A stretch of 64,000 nucleotides of DNA from Mesaphorura yosii (GCA_009869945.1 WIXG01000368.1:1-64000), one strand, 5' to 3'; positions 11,852 to 24,993 are shown, counted from the first letter of the stretch. Numbers and translations are program-made. Notes: generated by a model from the sequence alone, not told the origin.

Positions 11852-13299
11852 TCTGAAGTTTTTGACTTGATCTGCGAGCCTTGTTAAGATATTGCTCCTT
11901 ATTTTAGTGACAAAGGGATCAACTCCAGTATTAGGTTTTTAATACTTAGAACACGTGTCGAGGCTCTTCTGGAGTACGTGCCGGTGGGGAAGTGGCCGCA
12001 GTTAGCCACTGAAGAGAATTTTGATGCGCCACAATTTTGATGAAGTAGTTTTCTAAAAATACTGCCACTCCACAAGGAATGAAGTTCTGAAACGAGTCGT
12101 TTTACAGAACGGCACTAAAAAATTATACTGAAATGCGGTAAATAGTAAATCGACCTAAACTAAATGAAATACTTGATAAAATCAGTACTTTTAGTACTGC
12201 GGCCTAAATTAACTACCTCCTTAGCGTACTCAACCCGAACAAGAATTGAGAATACACCCTTGTTGATTATTCACTATTTAAAAGTGCAGTTCCTGCGCAC
12301 TGTGCATTTGAATCTTGACTCATACTCATATTATTGACGTATCTGTCCGGACTCCCGACCATGAACTTACTCGTTCTTTAAACCTGCTGCTGCTGCTATG
12401 TTCAACTTCTGCTGTTGAGTGCCATGATCACAAGAAGTCTTCTCCGAATTTATAAATGCCTTTTTACGTGCAACATAAGATGACTGGACAACTCATTTGT
12501 GGACTTATTTAGCATTCAAATATGATTAGTTAGTTGACATTTGTGTGCTGTTTATCATATAACGTACTTTGCTTGGACATGGTTTGATTGATCTGAGAGC
12601 ATTTGACTTCAAGACTGAGTGACGCAATGATTCATATGTTTTTGACTTTTTGACCCCTGCAGTCTAGTCGGCAATATTGATATAGAATTCTGCATGTGTG
12701 CCGATGCCAACTGCCGAATGAAGCAAACGAAACCTTTCAGCGGGTTGGACTTGTCACAGTCGTCGCACTGTTGTTTGCACTTTTGCATTTATGAATTCAC
12801 GCCCCTTTCGATGCTGCTGCGACGAAACTGGCTGGAATTTGCAACATGAGGAAATGAGCATGAGATGCGTCTGTTAGCATCAACACACCGCTGAGATATG
12901 CTAAGTCGTTGCATGAACAAGTATTCAAGACTACTGTCATTAGCTAATGTCCATGCCTAATACGTATAATGCCAACTTTGTCAACTTTCAGAAGCGAAGA
13001 TCGAAATTCTCTGATGAAGCGAAATGTGCAACAAAATTCATTCCGTCCTTCCTTGCTTTCTTTGAGCATTTGCGTACCAAAGCAGAACGATGTTTATATT
13101 TTGTCGTAACCTCAACCAAGCCAGCAACCAAACGTGCTTTCTTTCATTCCTCCTCAAAATTCCTCGATGAAAGTGAAAGCACGCGTGGTCAGTCGTTATT
13201 AAAATTGATATTGCATCGCCTGACATTAGCATTTGCTGAGAACTTTGACAGTCCTGTGTAATCAGCTTTGGATTTGGATTGGAAGAAGCTGCAGTTGCA
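11852..13299. other. intergenic, 1.4 kb
   Basis: It contains the upstream region of the SLC35F6-like gene and of the broken F-box-like gene. A short CTG run is present near 12388. The open frames here are short, without family resemblance or splice context. I see no transposon ends. Confidence 0.45.
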
Positions 13300-14577
13300 A
13301 TGGCTTCCAGAAAGAAGAAACAGACGCCGGTGAAGCAAACCGGATTTGATGATCTTCGAGAGGAGGTTAGTCAACTTTCATACTTTAATGATTTCCCAAA
13401 CATCATTGCGTCAAACTAATAATCAATGATAATAATGCGTAGATGAAATTCAAGATCTTCCAATTCTTGGATCACGAAGCTCATCTTAACGCCCGCCGTT
13501 TGTCTAAAAACTGGCTGCATGTCTCAAATGAAGTAAGAAAACATGAAGTTGTGCTGAATCCGGGTTGTGTCATGCCATGCACAACAGATGATGATAGCAC
13601 CGGGCTTATTCAGAAAAAGTTTCACACAATCCTATCCAAGCTAAGTTTGAAAAAAGTTGGTACGGTATTTCGGATACTAGATTTTAGATGAACGTGGATT
13701 TACTCCCTTCTACAATGGCTCTTCTACCGAAGTCGAGCCATGTTGTACTTGATTATGGAAACTCAAGGACGAATTCAATCCGAATCCTGCAGACTTACTG
13801 CGCTAACTCATCGAAATCGTTAACTATAACTGATGAAGACACTCTCGCACCCTTAGAGCGGCTTTGGAAGCACAGAATTCTCAATTTGCCAATGATCTGG
13901 CTGAGCTCATTATGAATTAAAGTGTTGGGTCGTCCGTGGGGATCGATTGATGGAATAACGAGGATACCACCAACTTGGCTAAGAGAAAACATTTGTGCAC
14001 TAAGAACATTTTTAGAAACTGCCGAATTCGCCGCATTGAGGAGTTTCTCTATTCATCTTCACTGCTACGACGGCAATTTTTTTCAAGACGCTGGAGCTCG
14101 CAATTGTTGATTTCCTGAGTAAATACGGACCTGCGTTTAGACAGTTTCAATTCCGAAGCAGTGGAATGCACACTACAAATCAGAACCTCTTCACACTGCT
14201 GGAGAAGATTGTAAAAGTGAAGAAGTTGACGATAGTCTGTGAGTCAGACTCCAACAGTTTACAGCTCGCTGAAAATTTTAGTGCAGGTGAGTGTGTAAAA
14301 TATAGCCGAACGTTCAAGTGATCTAACAATGATCAATGATTGAAATGTTTGAGTTTCAGAGCTGAACAGGCGAATTCAGGATATGCCGGGTGTTGTTCAG
14401 CTGGAAATGACGCTGGAAACTAATTACTTTCAACCCGACGCTGATGACAAGACCCATTTCAGAGTTTGGCTGCAGCTCAGAATCCTCCTCCCCGAATCCG
14501 GGTCGGACTCATCATACCCCCGAGTGCCCCTGATTCAACTATTCGTACCTACAAGCTCCAGGCAGTGCACACTCTGA
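13300..14577 (+). pseudogene. F-box-like protein gene, disrupted
   Basis: Exon 1 (13300-13365) encodes a basic start ending DDLREE, and exon 2 from 13443 continues FKIFQFLDHEAHLNARRLSK, which is an F-box-like motif (KIF-FLD...CR-VSK in the family). F-box proteins dock substrates onto SCF ubiquitin ligases through Skp1. The rest looks like a diverged repeat region, but the frame breaks: a stop at about 13689 unless a roughly 30-base intron is removed, TGA at 13913-13915, and a frameshift at a run of seven T near 14079. After that, reading continues to a normal splice at 14287 (GTGAGT) and a last exon ending at 14577. At least two independent breaks favour a pseudogene over error. Confidence 0.6.
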
Positions 14578-15161
14578 TACTCGAAACAACCAAATTTCTA
14601 AAGTTTATAATGTGTAACTTAATCGTATCAATTTAAGTTATAGAAAACTGAAATAAAATTGTTTGATGAAGAATTCAAGAAGTCGTGGATAACAATGAGT
14701 ATTCAGTCGTAGCTAATCAGCAGCCTATTTTTTGAAGGGGGAAATCCAGTTCTGTGTCACAGTTCGAAGGATTAAACACTTACGTGTTGAAAGTAACAAT
14801 GTTTCAAAGTTTAACTGTACGTGAATCTCGTGATGTGATTTACCGAAATCGATATCAATTCCAGTTCCTTCATGACACATCACCTCATATCTCAACTTGA
14901 TATAGAAATTCCAGATAGAGCGCCTGCTAGCTCTTGATTTGGTTCCGATTTTTTTCACAGACTATCTACTACTGCGGGCACATTATGCAATACCAGCATT
15001 GTATTGCGGTGACTTTGTGCCATGTACCACCTTACGCAAGAGGTACGCACACAATACAGTCGCATATAGATTGTCCAGCCGGTCTTCATAATTTCAGAGT
15101 CTGTTCGTACTCGAGCCGAGTCACAAGTCAAAAGTATTGTTAATTTCATCAGACTCGAACC
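14578..15161. other. intergenic upstream of UGT 1
   Basis: It carries an AATAAA-like signal near 14650 for the F-box-like locus and presumably the promoter of the first UGT gene. No other feature is visible. Confidence 0.45.
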
Positions 15162-16920
15162 ATGGTGGAGACTCGCAACAGAATCAGAATCATACCGGCG
15201 CTCGCCCTCTTTTTCTTGCTGACTCTCTCACCCCGGGAGGTTGACTCAGCCCGCATTCTGTCCGTCGCCTTCATGTCGAGTCGAAGCCACAAAATTACGT
15301 ACGAGCCACTCCTCTACGAATTGGCGGCTCGTGGCCACCAGCTGACTATCGTCGCCCCGTTCATTTCCGGTAAACAACGACAAAACGTACGTGAGATTCA
15401 GACAATGGACATGGACGCATACTACGCGCGTGCTGGAATGCCAAACATGTTCGAGATGAAAGAGAAGAACGAGCAGGTCAACCCATTCTTAATGGCGAAG
15501 GTATTCGGCGGAGTTTGCAAGGAGGCCTTCGACCAACCACACGTCATGCTCCTGTTGAAGGAGAAATTCGACCTCATCATTATGCCCGCACTATTCAACG
15601 AGTGCGCCGCTGGTTTCGTGCACAAATTCAATACAACGCTGATTCTTATTGCGCCCTCCGTCGTTTTTCCGTCAGTCAGCTCCATTCTGGGCACGCCCTC
15701 GCCGCCCTCATTCGTTCCAAATCTGTTTTTGAAGTACGGTGACTCGATGACATTCACCGAGCGAGTGATCAACTTTTTGGTTGAGACCGCCGTCAGAACG
15801 GTTTGGACATACCACACTGAGCCGACGATGGAGGCCATATACAGAGAGAAACTGAACGATCCAACTCTTCCAAGTTCCACTGAGATTTTCAGGAACAGCA
15901 GCTTGATTCTATCAAACAGCCACGTGAGTTTGGGCACCCCGAGACCATTTCTACCAGACATCATCGAAGTTGGTGGCATGCATTGCAGACCACCGAAGCC
16001 ATTGCCAAAGGTATTTGCACTTTACTCTTTCAGATAGGTTTTAAAACAATTCCTGAATGAATTCTCGACGCTTGCGGGTAGGATCTCGGAGAATTCTTAA
16101 ACGCTACCGGTTCGGACGGATTCATTTATTTCAGCATGGGTTCAACGTTGAAGGGAAGTTGGATGGGAGAGAAACAACGTAAAATGTTCCTCAATACATT
16201 TTCAAAGCTGAAGCAAAAAGTATTGTGGAAGTGGGAAACTGAGAAAATGGACGATCTCCCGAAGAATGTGAAGCTAAGCAAATGGGTTCCTCAACAAGAC
16301 GTGCTGGGTCACCCCAACATCAAGGCATTTATCACGCATGGCGGGTTTGGAAGCACAACCGAGTCCGTGTATCATTCTGTGCCTCTTGTTGGGATTCCGA
16401 TGTTCGGGGATCAGATTATGAACATGGAGAAGGCTGAAGCAACAGGTTATGCGGTGACAATCGACTACAACGCGCTTTCGGAAGAACGACTCACTGCCGC
16501 ACTCAATGAAGTGATAACTAATCCAAAGTAGGGTCGACTTTCATATTTTATAATTCCATCAAATTGGATCTGTTTTAACTTTGCCGTGTTCGTTTTTCAT
16601 TCTTCAGATACCGCAAACGTGTTCAAGAGCTTTCGAGCTTATTCCGTGACCAGCCGGATAAACCTCTGGACCGGGCTGTCTTCTGGACTGAGTACGTGCT
16701 CAGGCACAAGGGAGCAGTGCACCTTCGTTCGGCAGCGAGAAATTTAAACTTCTTCCAGTACCACTCAATGGATGTGATTCTCGTGCTGGTCACCGTCGTC
16801 TGGCTCGTTCTGTACATCATATTCGCGACGTTGAGGTTCCTTGTGAGGAAATTGTGTCGAGGTGGGACCAAGCCCAGAGCCAGCAGCGCAGCGAACGGAT
16901 CATCGAAGAAGAGAAATTAA
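15162..16920 (+). CDS. UDP-glycosyltransferase 1 of tandem pair
   Basis: Three exons (15162-16010, 16082-16527, 16608-16920) give 535 residues, the usual UGT size. A signal peptide (about residues 11-29) precedes ARILSVAFMSSRSHK. The N-terminal half binds the acceptor. The C-terminal half has the UGT signature with KWVPQQDVLGHP, FITHGGFGSTTES and GIPMFGDQ, which bind the UDP-sugar. The catalytic-type His is in SSRSHK. A C-terminal membrane anchor (about LVTVVWLVLYIIFATLRF) is followed by a basic tail ending KKRN, a possible ER retrieval signal. UGTs conjugate lipophilic compounds with glucose in arthropods, a detoxification step on the ER lumenal face. It shares exon lengths 849 and 446 with the next gene. 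AATAAA occurs at 16969. Acceptor specificity is unknown. Confidence 0.95.
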
Positions 16921-17619
16921 TAAACTATAAGTTAAAACATTGACACTAATTGATTCCATTATTCAGCAAATAAAGGAGCAGTATTGTCATTTATTCCCCA
17001 AACTGTGGTCTTCTCATTTTCGGACTCGCACACGTATTCTTTTTCTAAAAACAGAATTCGTTCGATTGAATCGGGCCTTGATTCTTCCCCATCTTTAAAA
17101 TAAACATTCAAATTTCAATAGCAAAGACAACAAAACTCTCGAATTGGTTTAATTAGAGTCCTTTTGCTATTATGCAACACTCACCTTCGTGCGTTCCATA
17201 CAGAGAATCATATGACTGCGGTGGACTGTACTCTTTGTATTATATATGGTGCAATCAGTACGTAAAATTTCTATCCTGTATCCACTGCACTTCACCCGTG
17301 CAATCCTACATACATCTGACAGTGTTTTCGAGATGATTTTTTGCTCCGGCTTGAACTCTGGACGAAAAACACGTGCCGGCGTACGCAGGTTATGCAACAT
17401 TGTCTGTTATGTCACTATGCTGATTAGGCTCTTACTATATGATATCGTGTCCTTGGACGTATCCCACACTCAGCTGTTGTTTTGCAACTAAAAACTGGCT
17501 GTCAATACCACGCGATGGTTCAAACATTGCTCGCAGTGCAACCGACACGATTCATTCCTAAATCAAGTCAACATTAAGGAGCTAGCAGTGTCAATTCAAT
17601 CAAGTGCAAATCTTTCACA
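16921..17619. other. intergenic between the two UGT genes
   Basis: AATAAA at 16969-16974 ends the first gene; the rest should contain the promoter of the second. The open frames on either strand are short and unsupported. Confidence 0.45.
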
Positions 17620-19343
17620 TTGACAATGGGCAAGATTAACACGAACATAATTCTGACAGTGGCACTTGCCGCACTGTTAATTCTACCTCAACAGGAGATC
17701 AATTCTGCCCGAATCCTGTCCGTCGCCTTCATGTCGAGTCGAAGCCACAAAATCACCTACGAGCCTCTTCTCTACGAATTGGCAGCTCGTGGCCACGATC
17801 TCACCATCGTCGCACCGTTCATTTCTGGCAAACCACGAAAGAATGTTCGAGAAATCCTTACGATCGACTTTGAGAAATACGCGGAAAGCATAAAGGTACC
17901 AAATATGTTTGAAATGAAGGAGCGGGGAGAGCAATTGACACCAATCCAAATGGCAGACATATTTGCTGACGTTTGCATCAAGACCTACGATTTGCCTCAC
18001 GTACAAGCCTTGCTAAAGGAGAAGTTTGACCTGATAATCATGCCTGCAATATTCAATGAGTGCACGGCTGGATTCGTCTACAAGCTGAACACTTCCCTGG
18101 TGCTGTTCTCTCCAGCATCCCTTCCATCCTGGGTCAGCACCGTGTTTGGGAATCCAATGCCTCCTTCGTTCGTTCCCAATCTGTTTACTGGGTTCGGAGA
18201 CTCAATGACATTCTACCAGCGTCTCGTGAACTTCGTCGTGGAAGGCCTGGTTAGAGGGGCGTGGTCCGGCTACATGGAACCCAAAATGGAAGCTATTTAC
18301 AGAGACAAACTGAACGATCCGAGCATTCCGTCCTCTGCTGAAATTCTGAAGAACGCGAGTCTGGTTTTCTCAAATAGCCATGTCAGCTTGATGAAGCCCA
18401 AGCCTTTCTTGCCTGACATAATCGAAGTTGGTGGAATGCACTGTAGACCCGCAAAACCACTGCCAAAGGTAAGAGTCTTGCACTTAATGTCTGTCCTATG
18501 GGTTTTGATTTGAAGTTGATTCTGTGGTTTCCAGGATCTTGGAGAGTACTTAAACAGCACTGGACCAGCCGGGTTCATTTACTTCAGCATGGGTTCAGCT
18601 TTGAAGGGAAGCGATATGCCTGAAAACTACCGAAAATTGTTTCTCAACACGTTTGCAAAGCTGAAGCAGAAAGTATTGTGGAAGTGGGAAACTGAGAGTA
18701 TGGACGACCTGCCTCCAAATGTGAGACTGAGCAAATGGGTTCCGCAGCAAGACGTTTTGGGTCATCCCAACATTAAAGTCTTTCTCACACACGGAGGATT
18801 CGGTGGTACGACCGAGGCGGTGTACCACTCTGTGCCTCTTGTTGGCATTCCGATGCTCGGAGACCAGAACTTAAACATGCAAAAGTCCGAAGCTAGCGGT
18901 TTTGCTGTGACTTTGGACTTCGGCTCGCTGACTGAAGAGAAACTGACCGATGCTCTGAATGAAGTGATAAACAATCCCAAGTGAGTTCACTGCGTGCGCT
19001 GTGGACAAAGTGTAGCATAGAATCTAATCTGTTGATTATTTGCAGATACCGAGAACGAGTTCGTGAGCTATCCAGCCTATTCCAGGACCAGCCTGATCAC
19101 CCACTGGACCGGGCAGTATTCTGGACTGAGTACGTGCTGAGGCACAAGGGCGCGACTCATTTACGCTCAGCCGCACGCGACCTGAATTTCTTTCAGTATC
19201 ATTCTCTTGACGTTATACTGGTGCTACTTACTGCTGTCTCTATTGTGCTGTACTTAATATTTGCACTGTTAAGGTTTCTTGTAAAGAAAATTTGTGGAAA
19301 GTCTAAGACGCATAAGGCATTGGGATCCAAAAAGAAGAATTGA
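17620..19343 (+). CDS. UDP-glycosyltransferase 2 of tandem pair
   Basis: Exons 17620-18468, 18535-18980 and 19046-19343 give 530 residues. A second ATG two codons downstream (17626) is equally plausible. It is a close paralogue of the upstream UGT: the region after the signal peptide reads ARILSVAFMSSRSHKITYEP in both, and the signature is KWVPQQDVLGHPNIKVF, THGGFGGTTEA and GIPMLGDQ. A C-terminal helix (around ILVLLTAVSIVLYLIFALL) anchors the protein, followed by a Lys-rich tail ending GSKKKN. The acceptor-binding half diverges more than the sugar-binding half, as is common in UGT families, which suggests a different substrate range. AATAAA is at 19382. Confidence 0.95.
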
Positions 19344-19979
19344 TGCAATTTAGAATTCATATTAGACTGAAGGCTTAATGAAATAAAACAGTATTTTGTC
19401 AGAATGCTTGCATTTTTGAAATGATTTATTTGGGGTGTAGAGACTGGAGCGGGCCGGCGCGAACATCACTTTTCTTCGCTCGAAAGGTATTACGGATTCT
19501 CAAGGACAAGGTCATGGATTTGTTTTGTTTTGGGTCGGCTTGCTCACGGCTCGTAAAAATAGGACTGGTTAATGCAGTTTCAGAGTTCATAAATTGGCAA
19601 ATTATGTTATTGATAATTGATAATGTTACTTGTTTAGTTCGTGGGGAATTTACACAAATCAGATAGGCCATCAGTAGGGTCGACAAATTGAGTCCCTCAA
19701 AATCTGGTTCCATTTAATTGGAACGCGTGGAATGCATTCGTGCTGGGAACTTTGACAGATGATTGTCAATTGTTTTATTTCGAGGTAGTTCCGAATTATT
19801 GATGTGCTTATGTTTAGGCAAGACAATTACGTGGTCGGTGGACTTTAACCAAAATACTTTTCTGACGTGACTTCTGACGTTAGTGTCTGCTGGAAGTCCT
19901 GGAGTCCTGGCCACTAAGAACAGTCAAGTATTGGGTAAGGGAATAGGTTCGAAACTTCCACACACTGAGAAACACTGAG
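19344..19979. other. intergenic, downstream of UGT 2
   Basis: It holds the UGT 2 polyadenylation signal (19382) and the upstream region of the broken receptor-like gene. Nothing else is supported. Confidence 0.45.
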
Positions 19980-21305
19980 ATGGCGACAATTTGGATAGTT
20001 AATCCCGAGGATTATCATAAAGATCGACAAAATTTGCTGACGACCGTAGCCATTTACAGTAATTTCATCACTCTGGTCAGTCGCATGGGCATTTTCTCAT
20101 GCAATGTCATTTCCTTCAGCTTGAAACCAGGCTCTACTCCCACGATATTGGTACAGCGTCTTGAGAAGGGCAGGTCCTGGTGGATTTGTGCTGTCCTGTT
20201 GCTTGGATTATTGTCCAACTCTATCAGCTGGTACACGTTACTATTTCTGCAAAAGGTGGGGACAAACTCCAGCGCGTCCTTGCTCAGAGTGTGTGGGTTT
20301 TTCTCGATGGCATCAGTGTCTTGTCACTGGCACTGATATGGTGGAAGAGGAACAGTCTCTGCGAGTTTTTGACGAAGTGGATTGACACTGAGAGCAGAAT
20401 CTATTCAGAGTGTAATGTTTTTAAATCATATGAACAGAAACATTGAATTTTTTCACTTCCGCTCATGTGCTGACTTTCGCTTTTGCAGACTACAAGCAGA
20501 ATCCTTCTGGCGTTGAGTCAACCATATCCCACCAGAAGCACTGGTGCAAATATTTTCTGGACCCATTTAATCTGGTCCAGTGTATTTCTGAGCATTCACT
20601 ACTATTTCACCCCCAAATCCCCAGCCCATATTTACTCTCTTGCTGCTAAGGATCTGCATCCGACAATTGATAAAGCATTCCTTGCAATCTCCTACCTAGT
20701 CCAAGTATCTGTTTCTGTTGTCACCCGCTTAATCATTAGCCAGTTTGACGTTCTGGTCCTCGCCTTCTCAGATAGCCTCCGATATTGCTTGAGAATTATT
20801 TTTCCCGTGGACAAAATCACCAGGCAGGAAGCTGAAGATGCACTGAGAAATTACAAAAGGCTTCATCTGACGGATGACTTCAACGCAATATTCAAGTGGT
20901 ACCTCTTCACGTACACGGCGGTGGTCCTCATTCAAATGTGTAGTGTAATCTACCTTCGTCCACGCTCTGAATAGTAATGCACATGTACGAGGATATTTCG
21001 CCGAGCTAGTAGCAGTGCTCTTCGTCAAGGTTCACATACTTCTGAACCCAACGGGAGCAGCCAACAAGCAATCAAAAGCATTTTTAAGAGTGTGGATCAT
21101 CGCGCTGTGGGACGCAGAAGAGCGAAGTAGCCCGAAATCAAAGGCTGCCGAGGCACACAGCTGGGAGTGTTTGAGGACGAAGTTTAAGGACACTTGCACT
21201 CCAATCGAGTTTTCATCTGGATGCTTTTATCACGTGCAATCGTACACCATCCTGACGTTTTTCTCCATCGTCACGACGTACTTGATTGTGCTGCTGCAAT
21301 TTTAA
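19980..21305 (+). pseudogene. gustatory-receptor-like gene, frame-disrupted
   Basis: The locus reads as a seven-TM chemoreceptor in several frames. The N-terminal part begins MATIWIVNPEDYHKDRQ and includes a first helix. Middle helices appear as SVWVFLDGISVLSLALIWW and AFLAISYLVQVSVSVVTRL. The C-terminus is FFSIVTTYLIVLLQF, the characteristic TY-hydrophobic-QF ending of arthropod gustatory receptors. The frame changes near 20260 (at a run of four G) and again between about 20930 and 20970, and the intron boundary around 20415-20490 does not keep phase. A functional gene would need all of these to be errors, so I call it a pseudogene. Ligand unknown. Confidence 0.6.
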
Positions 21306-22654
21306 AGAATCGCAATCCGACATCATTTGAAGGTTCTTTTATGATAGTCCTGAATCTGTATTTAATTGTAATCGACATTCTTAACCTTGAAATTACTGGC
21401 AGAACGACATTGCCTTAGAAAATCAATAAATTACGTGTAATGAGTCCAAACAACAGCCACTGTAAGGTGTTTTCGCTCTGCGATTCTTCATGGCTTATTG
21501 TAATACATTGGGTCATTACTTCGAAATCATTTTATCTGCCTAAATTAACTAAATTTCCACATTGGCATCCACAATCAAAAGCCGTTATGCAAGAAAGCCT
21601 CGAATCGCTGTCAAAACCACCTGTGGTAGCCCCTGGTCAGCAAGTCGATAGTGATGCAGCACCTTTCGACGAAGGGCAACCTGTGTCTTCTGATGAATTC
21701 AGTAGTATTCCACTTGACTCGTCCGACTCAGAAAATGAACGACGTAAGGTGAGGGAGCCCCAGCCACGCCATCCCAATTTGACGTGACCATCATTACATC
21801 AGTTCATGGTTAGCAGCTTCCGATACGTAACTGCATGCGTAGCATCGAACTTGTTTACCACTTTTAACCTTGACTGTTCGACATTCGACTTGCTGTGCTT
21901 GCCGTACTCCTGCACTAAGGCATAATAGTATTAAAAATAGAATGAAACGTGCAATTATATGCATTCGCAGCATTGTGGTTCTTATTGCCAAATTCTTTGG
22001 GAAGACACGAGCTGTGTTTTGCTTTGACAGTCACTCACGTCGTAATCATAACACCATTCGTAAGAAACCAAAACCGCACTGATCAGACGGTTTGCGATTT
22101 CCTAGAACTGTAATGTCAACTTGCTCATTGTCAGTGCCAGTTCACGAGTGCACGTGCTTAGAAGCTCGAAAGTGACGAATTCGGTATTCCGTACTCCGTT
22201 GACGTAAAAGGAAAGCAAAAATCAATATCTTCAGAGCGCACACATGCAGGATGAATGAAACTGGCGATTCAAAGTGAAAACTTGTAGGATATTTATTCTA
22301 GTGATGTTAGTGCTGGAAACTTACGAAATTCTTAACTAACTTGTGCCAAGCAGCGTATGCAAAGTTAACGAAATGTCGCGGTAGTGGCAGATATTGCACG
22401 TGGCACACATAAAGTGATTCGGGTCTAGTTTACTGGACAAACCTGTTTTAACGTTTTCCTGCTAAAAAGCAGATATGGAGAGCTTAACAAAACCTGACTG
22501 TAGCTACTTGCTGGTAAGTCAGTTTCATTGTCAAGGTCCAGTTTGGTTTGTTTAGTGCGTGCATGCGGTTGGAGTCAAACTCATTTGTTGCGTCGCTAGC
22601 TTCGCGTTACCCATCCTCAAGTCTGTTTTACGTTTTCAGGGACCCAAATACAAA
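21306..22654. other. intergenic, 1.3 kb
   Basis: Between the receptor-like locus and the sugar transporter. One acidic Ser/Asp-rich frame at 21587-21750 ends at a good splice donor (AAGGTGAGG), but no partner exon could be joined convincingly. Otherwise empty. Confidence 0.4.
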
Positions 22655-24502
22655 ATGAAGGGACCTGCACTTGAGATAAGCGGTAAAGTGCGGCAGGCTT
22701 ACGCAGCGCTCATTGGTAAGTAAAGTTAACATCGCAGTTAATTATAGTTCATTCAGATCGAGTGAGCTGGACTATACGACTAAAATTGGTCGAATTGCAG
22801 TGAATCTCGGAGTGCTTGGTCTCGGTACTGTGATTGGATGGTCCTCGCCGGCGATACCTTCACTAGAACTGGCTCTTAATGCGACTCACACTCACGCAAA
22901 TGGAACTGACATCAAGGAACTGACGACAATGGACAAATCGTGGATAGGATCCATTGTGAATGTATGACGCAGTGAAAATGCTACAACACAGGAGAATCAA
23001 TCGCATTTTTATTTTCACGTGTCCCTTTCCAGCTTGGTGCTCTTGCTGCGTGCCTCATTGGCGCATTCACGATCGATAAGTTTGGCCGAAAGAACTCGAT
23101 GATTGCATTTACCATTCCGTTTATAATTGGATGGATAGTAATGATTTTTATCCAAGCTCACCACCTTGAGTTGATCTTTGTGGGTCGATTTCTAGTTGGT
23201 AAATTCGTCGCATAAACTTGAATTTTATAAAAAGTAATTTATTTTTGTGAAACACCAACTCTATGCATTCAGGGTTTGCTGCGGGATTTTACGGAGTTTC
23301 GGGACCTGTCTTCGTCGGTGAAATAGCAGATGAGAAGATTCGGGGATTTTTATCCAATTTTTACGGAGTGTTCTTAACATTGGGATTTCTGATAAGGTAA
23401 TTAGCGGATGTACGTCGTGTGCACGTCGATCACGGCAGTGTCACCAAGTTGAGGAATTTGTAATTTGCAGTTACTCATTTGGCACCTTCTTGTCATGGAA
23501 TCACTTGTCCATTGTGTGCGCTAGCATTCCTGTTGTATTATTGCTGTGCCTGTTTACGATACCAGAAACGCCAAGATATTATCTCCAAGTTGGAAACGAG
23601 GAAGGGGCGACCCGTTCACTGTGCTGGTATCGAAAGGCCAAAGACGCGGCCGAAGTGCAGGATGAGTTGCAAGAGGTAAGACATCGCTACTAAACATAAA
23701 CACCGGTCCTGACCAATTTGCCTTTCCGCAGATGAAGATAAACATCGAAGACATGTTGGAGAAGAGCCGGAACAACAAAGTCCATGATCTGATCGCACCG
23801 GGCGCGTTCAGGCCACTTCTCATCAGTATTGCACTCGTATTCTTTGAGCAGTTCTCTGGCTTTCCTGCCATCGTCGCGTACACTGCAGACATATACAAAG
23901 CGTCGAACATAACGTTAGATCCGAATATCGCCACAATTTTGTTCGGAGTCGCACAACTCGGTGCGACGATCGTTTCTTCTCTTATCGTGGACAAAGTCGG
24001 GAGAATCACACTGCTTGTTTGGAGTCAAATATGCAATTTTGTGGCGCTTGGGACACTCGGAATTTACTTTTACTTCCAGCGTGAGCAATTTTCTATGGAG
24101 CCGCTCGCTTGGGTCCCAATCATGTGTCTCATTCTCTACATTGCATCGTTCAACATTGGCATCGGTCCCATCTCGACTACATTGATGGGCGAGCTCCTTC
24201 CTCAGAATGTTCGAGGTAAATGGTGACTATAGATTGTTATGCGCTGATTTATTAAACCATTGATTTAATTTTGTACAGGAAAAGGATCCGCGATTTGCAC
24301 CGCCACCCTGAGAGTCATTGCATTCTTGGTATCCTTCGGGTTCGACGGCGCTGCTGAGCAATTGGGAATGAATTGGTGCTTCTGGATATTTTCCTTAATA
24401 TGTCTCGGTGGAGCGCTGTACACTTTCTTTTGTGTACCGGAAACGAAAGGAAAGACACTGGAAGAAATACGCAAGATATTCTTGCTTGGTGAAAAGTTTT
24501 GA
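22655..24502 (+). CDS. facilitated sugar transporter, Tret1-like (MFS)
   Basis: Seven exons (22655-22715, 22801-22961, 23033-23198, 23273-23396, 23471-23675, 23732-24215, 24279-24502) give 474 residues, normal for the family. Twelve hydrophobic helices can be counted. MFS sugar-porter motifs are present: DKFGRKN between helices 2 and 3, GRFLVGF in helix 4 (split by intron 3), IPETPRYY after helix 6, QFSGFPAIVAY in helix 7, DKVGR between helices 8 and 9, and PETKGKTLEEI at the end. A glycosylation-type NATHTHANGT loop lies after helix 1. Tret1-type proteins carry trehalose or glucose across the plasma membrane without an energy source. The two-gene tandem arrays common for this family are not seen here. 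Substrate inferred from family only. Confidence 0.92.
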
Positions 24503-24993
24503 GAATTGAGAAACTCGTCTCTTACACGTCGCAGCCAGCTGTAGACCGACAAAGTTATTTGATTCGAATCTAAAGTGTCTAAAATTAAGACGATGTTATA
24601 AATGCACGTGGAACGAGGCCATACTAAATTATTGTGACGAAACAAGACTGATATAGAGATTGTAAAGCAGACATGGACAAATACAGCTAAAATAAAGCAA
24701 CGCAACAAAGCACGGAGAGAAAGCTTCTTAGCAGTTTAGTATTTTTCCTCTTGAAAGAGAAGATTCAAACGGCGCAACAAATCTGAAATACAAACTGCGA
24801 AAGCGAAAGGGATAAATTGTACAGTTCAATGCTCTTACTGTTTTGATTAAAGTTGAGATCTAACTAACCTTGTCCAAGTGAAAGCGCATCGTGATAATGG
24901 TTTCAATAAATAGAACTAATTGACGTGCAGTGATTCTCAAATGATTCTGGAAACAGTTGAAACAGCGTAGGTGGATAGCTTGTAATCAGTACA
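24503..24993. other. intergenic
   Basis: AATAAA at 24691 probably ends the sugar transporter mRNA. The rest precedes the second zinc-finger gene; no feature seen. Confidence 0.45.

Noticed and set aside
19940..19960. GGTTCGAAACT resembling a tRNA B-box
   Set aside because: No A-box or cloverleaf at the expected distance upstream.
21440..22082. Acidic Ser/Asp-rich frame ending at a splice donor, with possible partner exon near 21970
   Set aside because: The donor at 21749 is good, but neither phase joined to a downstream exon with a recognisable protein, and no homologue was recognised.
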